Counted from the stretch's first letter, positions 54,439-63,342 are shown. The stretch: DNA of 64,000 nt from Shewanella saliphila (GCF_014648295.1 NZ_BMQV01000002.1:124001-188000); one strand, 5' to 3'. The notes: generated by a model not told the origin, from the letters alone. A program made the numbers and translations.

Positions 54439-55045
54439 GTGAATCCCCATTCATGTCATCAATATGTGAGAAGAGCTCGATAAGCTCCATCTAAAGAACG
54501 CTATGCCGACGCTATCCCCTAGCAGGGAAATCTAGGCATATCTCAAGGTGAGTTTATTGACCAGACATGTCGTATGCTCATCATGCACACGGATGTTGCG
54601 CAAATATCAATCTCTCAACAGTTTCAGTTAATCTTTAGTGCCCGCGCTTGTCATACTTCTTATCTAATACAAGCCCAAGCCTCGCTAAGACGATAAACTA
54701 TTCATAAACAGCGACGAACCCACAAGCTAGTTAGTACGTTATAATGGGGGTTGCACATAAGTTTATTGACTGACACAATCACACCTTACTTATCTTTGTA
54801 GCAGATAATTTCTCAACATACCGCAAACACTGCAGCCCTTATTCTTAATCTTCAAATCAGTTCAAAATTCACACAATTAACGTGAACAACCGCCCAAACC
54901 AAAGCCACCTAACACCGACCAACCTCACGCAATGGCACATAAAACCCACTTTGATCACGGTGGCAAATCACAAAAATTTGTTAAATTAGTGATTAAACAC
55001 CCCGCAATTGAGTAATATCGTCACAGCCCATTTTTGGGTACTAAT

Positions 55046-55080
55046 GTTATCGAAATTGATAACGGTTCTCGTTAGTAATT
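55046..55080. promoter_or_regulatory. Overlapping palindromes, possible Fur site
   Basis: GTTATC-GAAATT-GATAAC (55046-55063) is a perfect dyad. AATTGATAACG (55054-55064) and CGTTAGTAATT (55070-55080) form a second, overlapping one with 9 of 11 matches. GATAACGGTTCTCGTTAGT agrees with the 19-bp Fur consensus at 12 positions. No gene starts directly next to it. Confidence 0.35.
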
Positions 55081-55321
55081 AACCGTAAAAAACCATTCGC
55101 CAACTTCTAGTAACAATGGCAGCTCACAATCACTGATTTCAATAACCAGCAAAGATATGCGGCATTTAGCATTAGCCATTTCAAATGTTCACCTTCACAG
55201 TGAGTAAAATGCTGGAGCTTGAACAAAGGGTCATAACCCACAAACATATAACCAGTAATGTGAAGACTGATTAACAGATAACCACTTGAGTCATTTAAGC
55301 TAAATTCATGCACAAACAGAG

Positions 55322-55350
55322 GTGACAAGCGGAAATAAACTTCGTATACT
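55322..55350 (+). promoter_or_regulatory. Promoter of tRNA-Ile2
   Basis: GTGACA (55322-55327), a 17-bp spacer, then TATACT (55345-55350), about 35 bp before the mature tRNA. Confidence 0.75.
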
Positions 55351-55385
55351 GCATCCGCTTTTGTTAGTGACGACTAGCTTAAGTC

Positions 55386-55462
55386 GGCCCCTTAGCTCAG
55401 TTGGTTAGAGCATACGACTCATAATCGTCAGGTCCCCAGTTCAAGTCTGGGAGGGGCCACCA
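55386..55462 (+). tRNA. ileX: tRNA-Ile2 with CAU anticodon (lysidine type)
   Basis: A 77-nt tRNA with encoded CCA. The acceptor stem GGCCCCT/AGGGGCC, the D arm GCTCAGTTGGTTAGAGC, the loop CTCATAA with anticodon CAT and the T arm CCCAG/CTGGG are clear. The acceptor stem matches E. coli tRNA-Ile2 (GGCCCC...GGGGCC) rather than elongator tRNA-Met. In E. coli ileX lies next to rpoD, as here. The C34 would be changed to lysidine by TilS to read AUA. Pair 27-43 is U-C, a mismatch at the top of the anticodon stem. Confidence 0.85.
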
Positions 55463-55470
55463 ATTCAGAT

Positions 55471-55504
55471 AAGCCGTAGCAATATTTCATTGCTGCGGCT
55501 TTTC
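55471..55504 (+). terminator. Terminator of tRNA-Ile2
   Basis: AGCCGTAGCAA pairs with TTGCTGCGGCT (one T-G pair) and is followed by TTTT. The stem can extend through CAGATA/TATCTG. Confidence 0.85.
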
Positions 55505-55570
55505 GTATCTGACGTTTAGGATTTTGATCGGTGACAAGCATTAACGGTGTGCTATCGAGTTGATGCAATT

Positions 55571-55599
55571 CACCACACCATGCTCAACATGGCGTGGTG
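55571..55599 (-). terminator. Hairpin after the DUF599 gene
   Basis: CACCACACCATG (55571-55582) pairs with CATGGCGTGGTG (55588-55599). On the minus strand the single mismatch becomes a G-U pair. It lies 15 bp past the stop of the DUF599 gene. The T tract is poor. Confidence 0.5.
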
Positions 55600-55613
55600 A
55601 GTAACAAGATGAG

Positions 55614-56333
55614 TTATTCTTTTATATGCAGTGGGCTTTTTTCTAAATGGCTTTGGGCGGCGGTGATGGCAACCACAGCTTTAGAGTTAAATTCGCGTTG
55701 GTACAAGGTATACACCACAAACAAACTGGCTACGATAAACATCCATGGATTGATAAACCAGCATAGGGCAGCCATTGAATAATAATATGAACGTAGGCCA
55801 TAATTGTATGAATGAGCGGCCTGATCTTGCACCACTGCCATTTGCTTTGCGTAAGCGATGAGGTTTGTGTCGGTGCCGCTCTTATCTAATGGCGCAGCGC
55901 CAATCATCACGTTAACAAAACCATACTGGCGCATTGACCAGGTAAACTGGAAAAATGCCAATACAAAAATGCCTACCAACAAACCGAGCTTTACTTGTAC
56001 TAAAGCGTGATTAGGTGGTGCGGTAAAAGGAATGGAGGCGATAACGGTTTCGAGCTTTTCAACTTGCGAAAACAAGGTCAATACACCTGCTAAAACCAGT
56101 AGCGTGGTTGATGCAAAGAAAGCGATATTGCGTTCAAGATTAGCCAGTAATGCCGCTTCACCGACTCGGTTTTCTTTACCAATCACTTGCGACATCCACA
56201 TAATTCGCTGCTGATGCATTACCCTCGCAATACAATTTGTGGTCTTTGCTTTACGCCGTGCAAAACTGGTGTAGCCAATCCAGGCAATTAAAAACACAAT
56301 AAAGGCTAACGAATCTATCCAGGCAATCATCAT
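55614..56333 (-). CDS. DUF599 family integral membrane protein
   Basis: A 239-residue protein with four membrane helices (about 5-24, 72-92, 112-132, 190-215). Conserved segments are the N-terminal WIDSLAFIVFLIAWIGY, the loop ENRVGEAALLANLERNIAFFASTTLL, and HSYNYGLRSYYYSMAALCWFINPW. These are the hallmark of DUF599 (COG3821), whose function is unknown. AAAGG lies upstream of the paired ATGs. It stands alone between tRNA-Ile2 and the RluA gene. Confidence 0.82.
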   Translation of the reverse strand: MMIAWIDSLAFIVFLIAWIGYTSFARRKAKTTNCIARVMHQQRIMWMSQVIGKENRVGEAALLANLERNIAFFASTTLLVLAGVLTLFSQVEKLETVIASIPFTAPPNHALVQVKLGLLVGIFVLAFFQFTWSMRQYGFVNVMIGAAPLDKSGTDTNLIAYAKQMAVVQDQAAHSYNYGLRSYYYSMAALCWFINPWMFIVASLFVVYTLYQREFNSKAVVAITAAQSHLEKSPLHIKE

Positions 56334-56449
56334 GTTAATAACCTTTTAACATATATTAATGGCTTGATTATGCATTAGTTTTCATCAGCCTTAAATCAGT
56401 TTTTTGTCTAAAACCATTCACCGTAGATAAGTGATGACTCAGCGAGAGC

Positions 56450-57109
56450 TTAAAACGGGCTAGGACAAAGACAATTCATCTTCTCAAGTGTAATAGGATG
56501 AATAAAGCTAAGGCTTGTAGCATGCAATAATAATCGAGGTGCTAGCTGTTGGGATTGCTGATTATGGTACAAATCACAGCCCAGTATTGGATGCCCAATC
56601 TGCTGGCTATGAATACGTAACTGGTGTGTTCGGCCCGTTATGGGGCTAAAGCGCACTCGAGTTGATAACCCTTGAGGATGCCGCGCTATCACCTGGTAAT
56701 GACTTTTAGCTGGTTTGCCCGTGTCATGGCAAATTTTCATCAGCGGAAAATGTTCAACGTCTTTGGCGATGGGGAAATCGATTTTCCCCTGCTCATTGGG
56801 CAGATCACCGTATAACACTGCCGTGTAGGTTTTACCAATAGTACGCTGCTGAAATTGTTGAGTGAGCAAACCATTAACCTGTTTATTTAACGCCACCAGC
56901 ATAATGCCAGAGGTGCCAAAGTCGAGGCGATGCAATAAGGTTGCAGTGGGAAAGTCTTGCACTAAACGATAATGCACAGAGTCTTTATTGAGTGGATTTT
57001 TACCCGACAGACTCAGCAGCCCAGAGGGCTTGTTAATCAGCAGTAGGTGTTCATCTTGGTGTAATATTTCGATAACACCGTCACAGGGTGGCGCAATAAA
57101 TTCAGCCAT
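56450..57109 (-). CDS. rluA: RluA-family pseudouridine synthase
   Basis: A 219-residue enzyme, exactly the length of E. coli RluA. The catalytic motif HRLDFGTSGIML carries the essential aspartate. DEHLLLINKPSGLLS at the N terminus and TGRTHQLRIHSQQIGHPILGCDLY in the C-terminal half are the family signatures. RluA modifies U746 of 23S rRNA and U32 of some tRNAs. It has no S4 domain, which separates it from RluC and RluD. A possible small membrane peptide gene lies 19 bp upstream. Confidence 0.9.
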   Translation of the reverse strand: MAEFIAPPCDGVIEILHQDEHLLLINKPSGLLSLSGKNPLNKDSVHYRLVQDFPTATLLHRLDFGTSGIMLVALNKQVNGLLTQQFQQRTIGKTYTAVLYGDLPNEQGKIDFPIAKDVEHFPLMKICHDTGKPAKSHYQVIARHPQGLSTRVRFSPITGRTHQLRIHSQQIGHPILGCDLYHNQQSQQLAPRLLLHATSLSFIHPITLEKMNCLCPSPF

Positions 57110-57127
57110 ACAATCTTCATTTTCAAA

Positions 57128-57229
57128 TCAAGCACTGATCATAATCACAAAGGCGCTAGCAAACAACACTGATGTGATTGACCACAGTGTTGCCCATAAC
57201 AAAATCGTTGATTTAAATCCTGCTTCCAT
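57128..57229 (-). CDS. Possible 33-residue single-span membrane peptide
   Basis: An open frame from ATG 57229 to TGA 57128 codes MEAGFKSTILLWATLWSI and then TSVLFASAFVIMISA. The charged start and the single hydrophobic stretch of about 25 residues give the profile of a small bacterial membrane protein. The ribosome site (GAG 5 nt upstream) is weak. It ends 19 bp before rluA on the same strand, so it could be a leader cistron. I recognise no family. Confidence 0.4.
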   Translation of the reverse strand: MEAGFKSTILLWATLWSITSVLFASAFVIMISA

Positions 57230-57296
57230 TTAACTCAATAGCGGGGCTTATTCGGCGGTAAAACGGTCTGCTGTTAAACCCTGTCGCAAAGACACA

Positions 57297-57329
57297 TAAA
57301 AAATCCCGCTCGCTGCGGGATTTTATTTT
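57297..57329. terminator. Terminator of the puuB-gabD-gabT operon
   Basis: AAAATCCCGC (57300-57309) and GCGGGATTTT (57315-57324) pair perfectly over TCGCT, with A and T runs on both sides. Confidence 0.9.
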
Positions 57330-57352
57330 ACGGTTTAAAGCGATATTCAGAC

Positions 57353-58627
57353 TTAGCTAAACACAGCTTGAAATGTACCGTCCATAATCGCTAAACCAGC
57401 ATCAATTTGCGCATCAGGCGCCGTTAGCGGCACGAGTACACGAATCACATTACCGTAGGTACCACAAGACAATAAAATCAGCCCACGATTGCGTGCTTCT
57501 GCCAAAATTTTAGCGCTGTATTGTGGCGCTGGCACGCCATCTTCCATCAGCTCAATGGCAATCATCGCACCTAAACCACGCACATCTGCAATTTGCGAAT
57601 ATTTAGCCTGCATATCGGTTAATGCCGCCTTAAGCTTATTGCCTACATCATTAGCGCGAGTTAATAGCTGCTCTTCTTCAAACACCTCAATCACCGCAAG
57701 TGCTGCGGCACACGCTAACGGGCTGCCGCCATACGTTCCGCCTAAACCACCAGCTGTAACCGCATCCATAATGTCGGCTTTACCGGTAATACCAGATAGT
57801 GGAAAGCCGCCGGCAATAGACTTAGCAAAAGTGGTAATGTCAGCGGCAACACCCATTTGCTCCATCGCAAAAAAGGTGCCGGTACGCCCTGCGCCAGTTT
57901 GTACTTCATCGGCAATCAGCACGATGCCATGGTTGTCGCACAACTCGCGTAAACGTGTCATAAACGATGGCGTGACTGCGTAAAACCCCCCCTCACCTTG
58001 CACCGGTTCTAAAATAATGGCGGCGATATCTGCAGGCTCTGCATCATTTTTAAAAATACGTTCAATAGACTCAATCGCATCATCTTCAGATACGCCATGC
58101 ATTTCGCACGGAAACTCAGCGCGGAACACATTAGCCGACATCAAGCCCATGCCTTTGCTGTACGGTGCAACTTTACCGGTTAAAGCCAATGCCGCCATCG
58201 TACGGCCATGATATCCAGAAGTGAAGGCAATCACACCAGCACGTTTAGTGTACGCACGAGCAACCTTTACGGCGTTCTCAACCGCTTCAGAACCACTGGT
58301 AAACAGCGCGGTCTTTTTGGCAAAGTCACCGGGTACTAAATGGTTAAGTTTTTCACATACCGCAATATAGCTTTCGTAACCTAATACCATAAAACAAGTA
58401 TGCGAAAAGGCATTTAGCTGTTCAGCCACTGCCGCTTTGACTTTAGGGTGTAAGTGACCTGTGTTCAGTACCGCAATACCACCGGCAAAATCAATATATT
58501 CACGGCCTTCAACATCCCACACCGTGGCGTTTTCAGCACGTTCAGTAAAGATTGGGTGAATTTGTCCTACACCTTGAGCTACTGCCGCCTGGCGACGCGC
58601 CATTAATCCATCATTTGTTTTAGTCAT
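57353..58627 (-). CDS. gabT: 4-aminobutyrate aminotransferase
   Basis: A 424-residue class III aminotransferase that moves the amino group of GABA to 2-oxoglutarate, giving succinate semialdehyde. Motifs: FAGGIAVLNTGHLHP, SGSEAVENAVKVARAYTKR, the PLP aspartate in LIADEVQTGAGRTG and the PLP lysine in TFAKSIAGGFPLSG. Start ATG at 58627. It is the last gene of puuB-gabD-gabT, 11 bp after gabD. Its place makes GABA from putrescine the expected substrate. Confidence 0.94.
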   Translation of the reverse strand: MTKTNDGLMARRQAAVAQGVGQIHPIFTERAENATVWDVEGREYIDFAGGIAVLNTGHLHPKVKAAVAEQLNAFSHTCFMVLGYESYIAVCEKLNHLVPGDFAKKTALFTSGSEAVENAVKVARAYTKRAGVIAFTSGYHGRTMAALALTGKVAPYSKGMGLMSANVFRAEFPCEMHGVSEDDAIESIERIFKNDAEPADIAAIILEPVQGEGGFYAVTPSFMTRLRELCDNHGIVLIADEVQTGAGRTGTFFAMEQMGVAADITTFAKSIAGGFPLSGITGKADIMDAVTAGGLGGTYGGSPLACAAALAVIEVFEEEQLLTRANDVGNKLKAALTDMQAKYSQIADVRGLGAMIAIELMEDGVPAPQYSAKILAEARNRGLILLSCGTYGNVIRVLVPLTAPDAQIDAGLAIMDGTFQAVFS

Positions 58628-58638
58628 TGCCCACTCTC

Positions 58639-60087
58639 TTAAACTGACATGCAGATATATTTCATTTCAAGGTATTCTTCGATACCAAACTTAGAACCTT
58701 CGCGACCTAATCCTGACGATTTAATGCCACCAAAAGGTGCCACTTCGGTCGAGATTAATCCGGTATTCACCCCCACCATGCCGTACTCAAGTGCTTCAGC
58801 CACTTTGTAAACCAGCGAAATATCGCGGCCATAAAAATATGCAGCTAAGCCAAACTCGGTATCGTTGGCTTGCTTAATCACATCATCAACGGTGTCGAAT
58901 TTAAATAACGGGGCTAATGGACCAAAAGTTTCCTCTTTGGCCACCAACATCGACTTATCAACATCGCGTAGAATGGTGGGTTCAAAAAAGAACCCGCCTA
59001 GGCTGTGGGCTTTACCACCCGCCACAACACTGGCGCCTTTTGCGACGGCATCCGCTAAATGGCTTTGCACTTTTGCCACTGCAGCTTGATTGATTAACGG
59101 GCCAATATTGACCCCGTCATCTGCACCGTTACCGACACTGAGCTTAGCGACGGCGGCAGCAAATTTTTGGGTAAATTGCTCATACACACCCGCTTGAACA
59201 TAAATGCGGTTAGCACACACACAGGTTTGGCCTGCATTGCGGTATTTAGCAATCATGGCGCCTTCGACTGCGGCGTCAATGTCGGCATCGTCAAACACGA
59301 TAAACGGTGCGTTGCCGCCAAGTTCAAGCGACAGTTTTTTAAGTGTCGGTGCGCATTGCTCCATTAACTTTATGCCAACAGCTGTTGAGCCAGTAAACGA
59401 TAACTTACGCACAATGGGGCTTTCACATAAGGTGTTACCAATGGCAATGGCATCACCTGTGATCACGCTAAATACCCCTGCAGGAATACCCGCGCGATGA
59501 GCCAGCTCTGCTAACGCTAATGCAGTAAATGGCGTTTGCGGTGCAGGCTTAACCACCATAGTACAACCGGCAGCAAGTGCTGGCGCCGCTTTACGGGTAA
59601 TCATTGCTGCTGGGAAGTTCCACGGTGTAATGGCCGCGGTAACACCAACAGGTTGTTTAATCACTGTTAGCCTTTTGTCTGCTTGATGCCCAGGAATCGT
59701 GTCACCATAAATGCGCTTAGCTTCTTCAGCAAACCATTCAATAAACGAGGCGGCATAAGTCACCTCGCCTTTGGCTTCAGCGAGGGGCTTGCCTTGCTCT
59801 GTGGTCATCATCAACGCAAGGTCATCAGCATGTTGGTTCATGAGTTCAAACCAACGGCGTAGCTTTTGGCTGCGCTCTTTTGCTGACAACGCACGCCAAG
59901 CTGGCAGCGCCTTATTGGCTGCTGTGATTGCTGCCTGGGTTTCAGCCGCGCCCATCACTGGCACATGGCCTATTAACTCTTGAGTGGCTGGGTTGGCAAT
60001 AGCAACGGTTTCACCGCTGTTAGCACTTACCCATAAACCATCGATATAGCATTGCTCGTGCAATAAGCTTGGATCATTTAAAATCAC
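58639..60087 (-). CDS. gabD: Succinate-semialdehyde dehydrogenase (NADP+)
   Basis: A 482-residue aldehyde dehydrogenase that oxidises succinate semialdehyde to succinate. The catalytic cysteine is in NAGQTCVCANR and the general-base glutamate in LELGGNAPF. The NADP-binding GSTAVG and the C-terminal GGIKSSGLGREGS are the GabD-type features. It lies between puuB and gabT and delivers carbon from putrescine to the TCA cycle. Confidence 0.95.
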   Translation of the reverse strand: MILNDPSLLHEQCYIDGLWVSANSGETVAIANPATQELIGHVPVMGAAETQAAITAANKALPAWRALSAKERSQKLRRWFELMNQHADDLALMMTTEQGKPLAEAKGEVTYAASFIEWFAEEAKRIYGDTIPGHQADKRLTVIKQPVGVTAAITPWNFPAAMITRKAAPALAAGCTMVVKPAPQTPFTALALAELAHRAGIPAGVFSVITGDAIAIGNTLCESPIVRKLSFTGSTAVGIKLMEQCAPTLKKLSLELGGNAPFIVFDDADIDAAVEGAMIAKYRNAGQTCVCANRIYVQAGVYEQFTQKFAAAVAKLSVGNGADDGVNIGPLINQAAVAKVQSHLADAVAKGASVVAGGKAHSLGGFFFEPTILRDVDKSMLVAKEETFGPLAPLFKFDTVDDVIKQANDTEFGLAAYFYGRDISLVYKVAEALEYGMVGVNTGLISTEVAPFGGIKSSGLGREGSKFGIEEYLEMKYICMSV

Positions 60088-60159
60088 AACGCACTCCTAC
60101 TCAATTTGATAAACAACTTAATTCCTTGTACATAATCTCAACTCAATGGCTCGCTAAGA

Positions 60160-61446
60160 CTAAATACCAAACTTGTCGCGCATGGTGTAATACCAAGCCC
60201 CTAACGCACTAAACGGCACACGTAAGGCGTGACCGCCGGGGAATGGATAATGAGGTAAAGCAGCAAAAGCATCAAAACGGGTCGCCTGGCCATTGAGCAT
60301 TTCGGCAATTAATTTGCCCGCTAAATGGGTATAGGTAACCCCATGACCACTGCAGCCTTGCGAATAATAGATATTGTGTCCAATTCGACCCACTTGAGGC
60401 AAACGTGACAAGGTCATTAAAAAGTTACCCGTCCAGGCATAATCCACTTTAATGCCTTTTAACTGCGGAAACGTCTTTAATAATTTGGGCATAATCAAGG
60501 CTTCGACGTTCGCCGGGTCGCGAGCGCCATAGACCACGCCGCCACCAAAAATTAACCGTTTATCGCCCGAGAGACGGTAGTAATCTAACAGGTAATTACA
60601 ATCTTCTACGCAATAGTCTTGCGGTAATATGCTCGCGGCAATGTCATCGGGTAGAGGCTCTGTTGTCACCACCTGAGTACCACAAGGCATTGACTTAGCG
60701 TGCAGTTCTGGCAGTAACTTACCTAGATAAGCATTGCCCGCCACTACCACAAATTTACATTTAACCTGACCTTTCTCGGTATGCACCACCGGAGACTCGC
60801 CGTCATCGACTTTGATTACAGCTGAATCTTCAAAAATTTGTCCGCCGAGCGATTCAACGGCACGAGCTTCGCCTAACGCTAAATTAAGCGGGTGAATATG
60901 GCCGCCGCTTTTATCAAGCAAACCGCCGACATATAAATCGCTGTTCACCACATTACGAATGCCATCGTGGTCTAGCATTTCTAAATGGTTGTGATGCCCA
61001 TGAGCTTCCCATAATTTTTTTTGCGACTGTAAATGGCCCATTTGCTTAGCATTCATGGCTGCGAACACACCGCCATCTTTTAAGTCACAATCGATATTAT
61101 ATTTGGCAATACGGTCGCGAATGATTTGGCCACCTTCAAACGCCATTTGACCAAAAAGTTTGGCTTGTTCTTTACCCACCACTTTTTCGATGCTGTCGAT
61201 GTCGCGGCTAAATGAGTTAACAATTTGCCCGCCATTTCGGCCCGATGCGCCCCAGCCAATTCGGGCCGCTTCGAGAATAACCACTCTCATGCCGCTTTCT
61301 AATAAATGCAGCCCAGATGACAACCCTGTATATCCCGCACCAATGATACAAACATCCGTTTCTATTGAAGATTCTAAGCGTGGGCGTTCGACTTTATCAT
61401 TAGCCGACGCAGCATAATATGAACTAGCATGAGGTGTGGCGGACAT
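60160..61446 (-). CDS. puuB: Gamma-glutamylputrescine oxidase
   Basis: A 428-residue FAD-dependent amine oxidase of the DAO family. The FAD-binding IGAGYTGLSSGLHLLESG is near residue 35 and a second site-forming segment YSQGCSGHGVTYTHLAGKL is near 375. It oxidises the free amino end of gamma-glutamylputrescine. Context (polyamine transporter upstream, GABA catabolic genes downstream) supports PuuB over other members. puuA, puuC and puuD are not in this window. First gene of a minus-strand operon whose start region has a symmetrical operator. Confidence 0.88.
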   Translation of the reverse strand: MSATPHASSYYAASANDKVERPRLESSIETDVCIIGAGYTGLSSGLHLLESGMRVVILEAARIGWGASGRNGGQIVNSFSRDIDSIEKVVGKEQAKLFGQMAFEGGQIIRDRIAKYNIDCDLKDGGVFAAMNAKQMGHLQSQKKLWEAHGHHNHLEMLDHDGIRNVVNSDLYVGGLLDKSGGHIHPLNLALGEARAVESLGGQIFEDSAVIKVDDGESPVVHTEKGQVKCKFVVVAGNAYLGKLLPELHAKSMPCGTQVVTTEPLPDDIAASILPQDYCVEDCNYLLDYYRLSGDKRLIFGGGVVYGARDPANVEALIMPKLLKTFPQLKGIKVDYAWTGNFLMTLSRLPQVGRIGHNIYYSQGCSGHGVTYTHLAGKLIAEMLNGQATRFDAFAALPHYPFPGGHALRVPFSALGAWYYTMRDKFGI

Positions 61447-61522
61447 AGCGCTTCCTTTATAGGTTCGAGACGAAATACAACATGATCATCGTACACTTAA
61501 GCATATTTAAAAACTAGCATTT

Positions 61523-61544
61523 AAAGTGTAATTTTTTACACTTT
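61523..61544. promoter_or_regulatory. Operator-like palindrome upstream of puuB
   Basis: AAAGTGTAA (61523-61531) and TTACACTTT (61536-61544) are exact reverse complements over TTTT. It lies 77-98 bp upstream of the puuB start. A related half, TACACTT, is at about 61493. It is likely the binding site of the regulator of putrescine catabolism. The spacing is too short for a TyrR box. Confidence 0.5.
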
Positions 61545-61579
61545 GTAGAATATATTTAACACCCTGGCGTCACCTTGGT

Positions 61580-61612
61580 AAAAAAAAGCCACACTTAAAA
61601 AAGCGTGGCTTT
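61580..61612 (-). terminator. Terminator of the pot operon
   Basis: On the minus strand AAGCCACGCTT pairs with AAGTGTGGCTT (one G-U pair) and eight T follow. It lies 19 bp after the potI stop, so the pot genes and puuB are separate transcripts. Confidence 0.85.
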
Positions 61613-61630
61613 AGCAATGGTTCGCTCAGA

Positions 61631-62446
61631 TTACTCCATTGCTTCTTTAGCTTTGCGTTCAGAGCGTCGGGCCAAATACCACGACAAGAACGCAACCAAA
61701 GATACACTCAGAATAATAATGGTGGCTAAGGCGTTAATTTTAGGCGAAACCCCTAAACGCACCGATGAGAACACCACCATAGGTAACGTGGTAGACCCTG
61801 GTCCAGAGGCAAAGCTGGCAATCACTAAGTCATCTAACGATAAACTAAACGACAAGAACCAACCGGCAATTAACGCCGGAGAAATCATCGGCACTGTGAT
61901 TAAAAAGAAGGTTTTAAAACGCGTTGCACCTAAGTCCATCGCCGCTTCTTCAATCGACAAATCAAGTTCACGCAGCCTTGACGACACCACCACAGCAACA
62001 TAAGCCGCACAAAAAGTAGAGTGCGCAATCCATACGGTTAACATGCCACGCTCTGCTGGCCAACCAAGCAAGTCGGCCATTTCAACAAACAGCAGTAACA
62101 ATGACAAACCGGTAATCACTTCTGGCATAACCAGTGGCGCGGTAATCATGTTAGACAGTGTCAATTTTGCCCAAGAACGGCGAAAACGTGTCATGACAAA
62201 CGCAGCCATGGTGCCGATAATCACTGCCATGGTTGAACTGTAGAATGCGATACGCAAACTGGTCCACACGGCTTCGAGTATTTGGGTATCTTTAAATAAC
62301 TCGCCATACCATTTAGGTGAAAACCCACTCCACACCGTGACTAACTTTGATTCGTTAAACGAGTAAATAACCAAAATAAACATCGGCGCATACAAAAACA
62401 GTAAGCCAAACCATAGCATCACTTTAGAGAAACTGAGCTTCTTCAT
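61631..62446 (-). CDS. potI: Putrescine ABC transporter permease PotI
   Basis: A 271-residue permease with six membrane helices. The EAA loop (EAAMDLGATRFKTFFLITVP) contacts the PotG ATPase. N-terminal LYAPMFILVIYSFNESKLVTVWSGFSPKWY is the PotI/PotC signature in parts. It overlaps potH by 4 bp (ATGA). With PotF, PotG and PotH it imports putrescine. Confidence 0.92.
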   Translation of the reverse strand: MKKLSFSKVMLWFGLLFLYAPMFILVIYSFNESKLVTVWSGFSPKWYGELFKDTQILEAVWTSLRIAFYSSTMAVIIGTMAAFVMTRFRRSWAKLTLSNMITAPLVMPEVITGLSLLLLFVEMADLLGWPAERGMLTVWIAHSTFCAAYVAVVVSSRLRELDLSIEEAAMDLGATRFKTFFLITVPMISPALIAGWFLSFSLSLDDLVIASFASGPGSTTLPMVVFSSVRLGVSPKINALATIIILSVSLVAFLSWYLARRSERKAKEAME

Positions 62447-63342
62447 ACGTCGTTCTCCATATTACGTGACTGATAACGGTGGAATAAGGTAATAGGAATA
62501 ATCAACAGTGCTAGCATCACAATCGCAAGTGACGACGCTACTGGCCAATCGCGGTTATTAAAGAACTCTTGCCACAACACTTTACCAATCATCAATGAAT
62601 CTGGGCCGCCCAATAATTCAGGGATTACAAACTCACCTACTGCAGGAATAAACACCAACATTGAGCCGGCAATTACACCGCCCATCGACAATGGTAAGGT
62701 GACTTTCCAAAAGGTGTTGATACTGCGCGAGCCAAGATCTGAAGCCGCTTCTATTAAGCTTAAATCCAGTTTCACCAGAGTGGCGTACAAGGGCAAAATC
62801 ATAAACGGCAAATACGCGTAGATAATCCCGATATACACAGCAAAATTGGTATTAAGCATTTGAATGGGTTCAGAAATCACCCCTAACCACATTAAGGCGT
62901 TATTGATTAAGCCGTTGTTGCTTAAAATCCCCATCCAGGCATAAATACGGATTAAAAATGAGGTCCACGATGGCAGCATCACTAACAACAGCAATACGGT
63001 TTGTAACCGAGCCGGTGCGCGAGCAATGGCATACGCCATCGGAAAGCCCAAAATTAAACAACCTAGCGTGGCCACAAAGGCCATTTTAAGCGAGGTGAGA
63101 TACGCCATGTAGTACATAGAATCTTGCAGTAACAATAAGTAGTTACCAAAATTCAGTGCAATATTAAGCATTTCATCCGCGTAGCTAAAGGTGGCTTCGT
63201 ATGGCGGGATAGCAATCGCCGCAGACGAAAAACTCAGCTTTAACACAATCGCAAACGGCAGCGCGAAGAACATCAATAACCACAGGTAAGGCACCCCCAT
63301 GGTCAAATAACGACCTTTGATTATTTTCAGTGGATTCTTCAT
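62443..63342 (-). CDS. potH: Putrescine ABC transporter permease PotH
   Basis: 299 residues from ATG 63342 (MKNPLKIIKG), which overlaps the potG stop by 4 bp (ATGA). A longer frame to 63399 would cover the end of potG and is unlikely. Six membrane helices, EAA loop EAASDLGSRSINTFWKVTLP. The charged N terminus and VPYLWLLMFFALPFAIVLKLSFS segment match PotH. Confidence 0.92.
   Translation of the reverse strand: MKNPLKIIKGRYLTMGVPYLWLLMFFALPFAIVLKLSFSSAAIAIPPYEATFSYADEMLNIALNFGNYLLLLQDSMYYMAYLTSLKMAFVATLGCLILGFPMAYAIARAPARLQTVLLLLVMLPSWTSFLIRIYAWMGILSNNGLINNALMWLGVISEPIQMLNTNFAVYIGIIYAYLPFMILPLYATLVKLDLSLIEAASDLGSRSINTFWKVTLPLSMGGVIAGSMLVFIPAVGEFVIPELLGGPDSLMIGKVLWQEFFNNRDWPVASSLAIVMLALLIIPITLFHRYQSRNMENDV

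Larger units (their letters stand above)
54439..55385. other. Large non-coding gap between dld-II and tRNA-Ile2
   Basis: About 950 bases with no convincing gene in any frame. The left part is the promoter region of dld-II. A possible -10 (TTATAATGG near 54741) is seen on the plus strand. AATCAC ... GTGATT (54965-54993) is an imperfect 29-bp dyad. A stronger palindromic block is at 55046-55080, and the tRNA promoter begins at 55322. A 73-codon minus-strand frame (55107-55328) has no family resemblance and runs into the tRNA promoter. Confidence 0.55.

Noticed and set aside
55107-55328. 73-codon minus-strand frame before the tRNA
   Set aside because: No family resemblance, start overlaps the tRNA promoter and there is no clear ribosome site.
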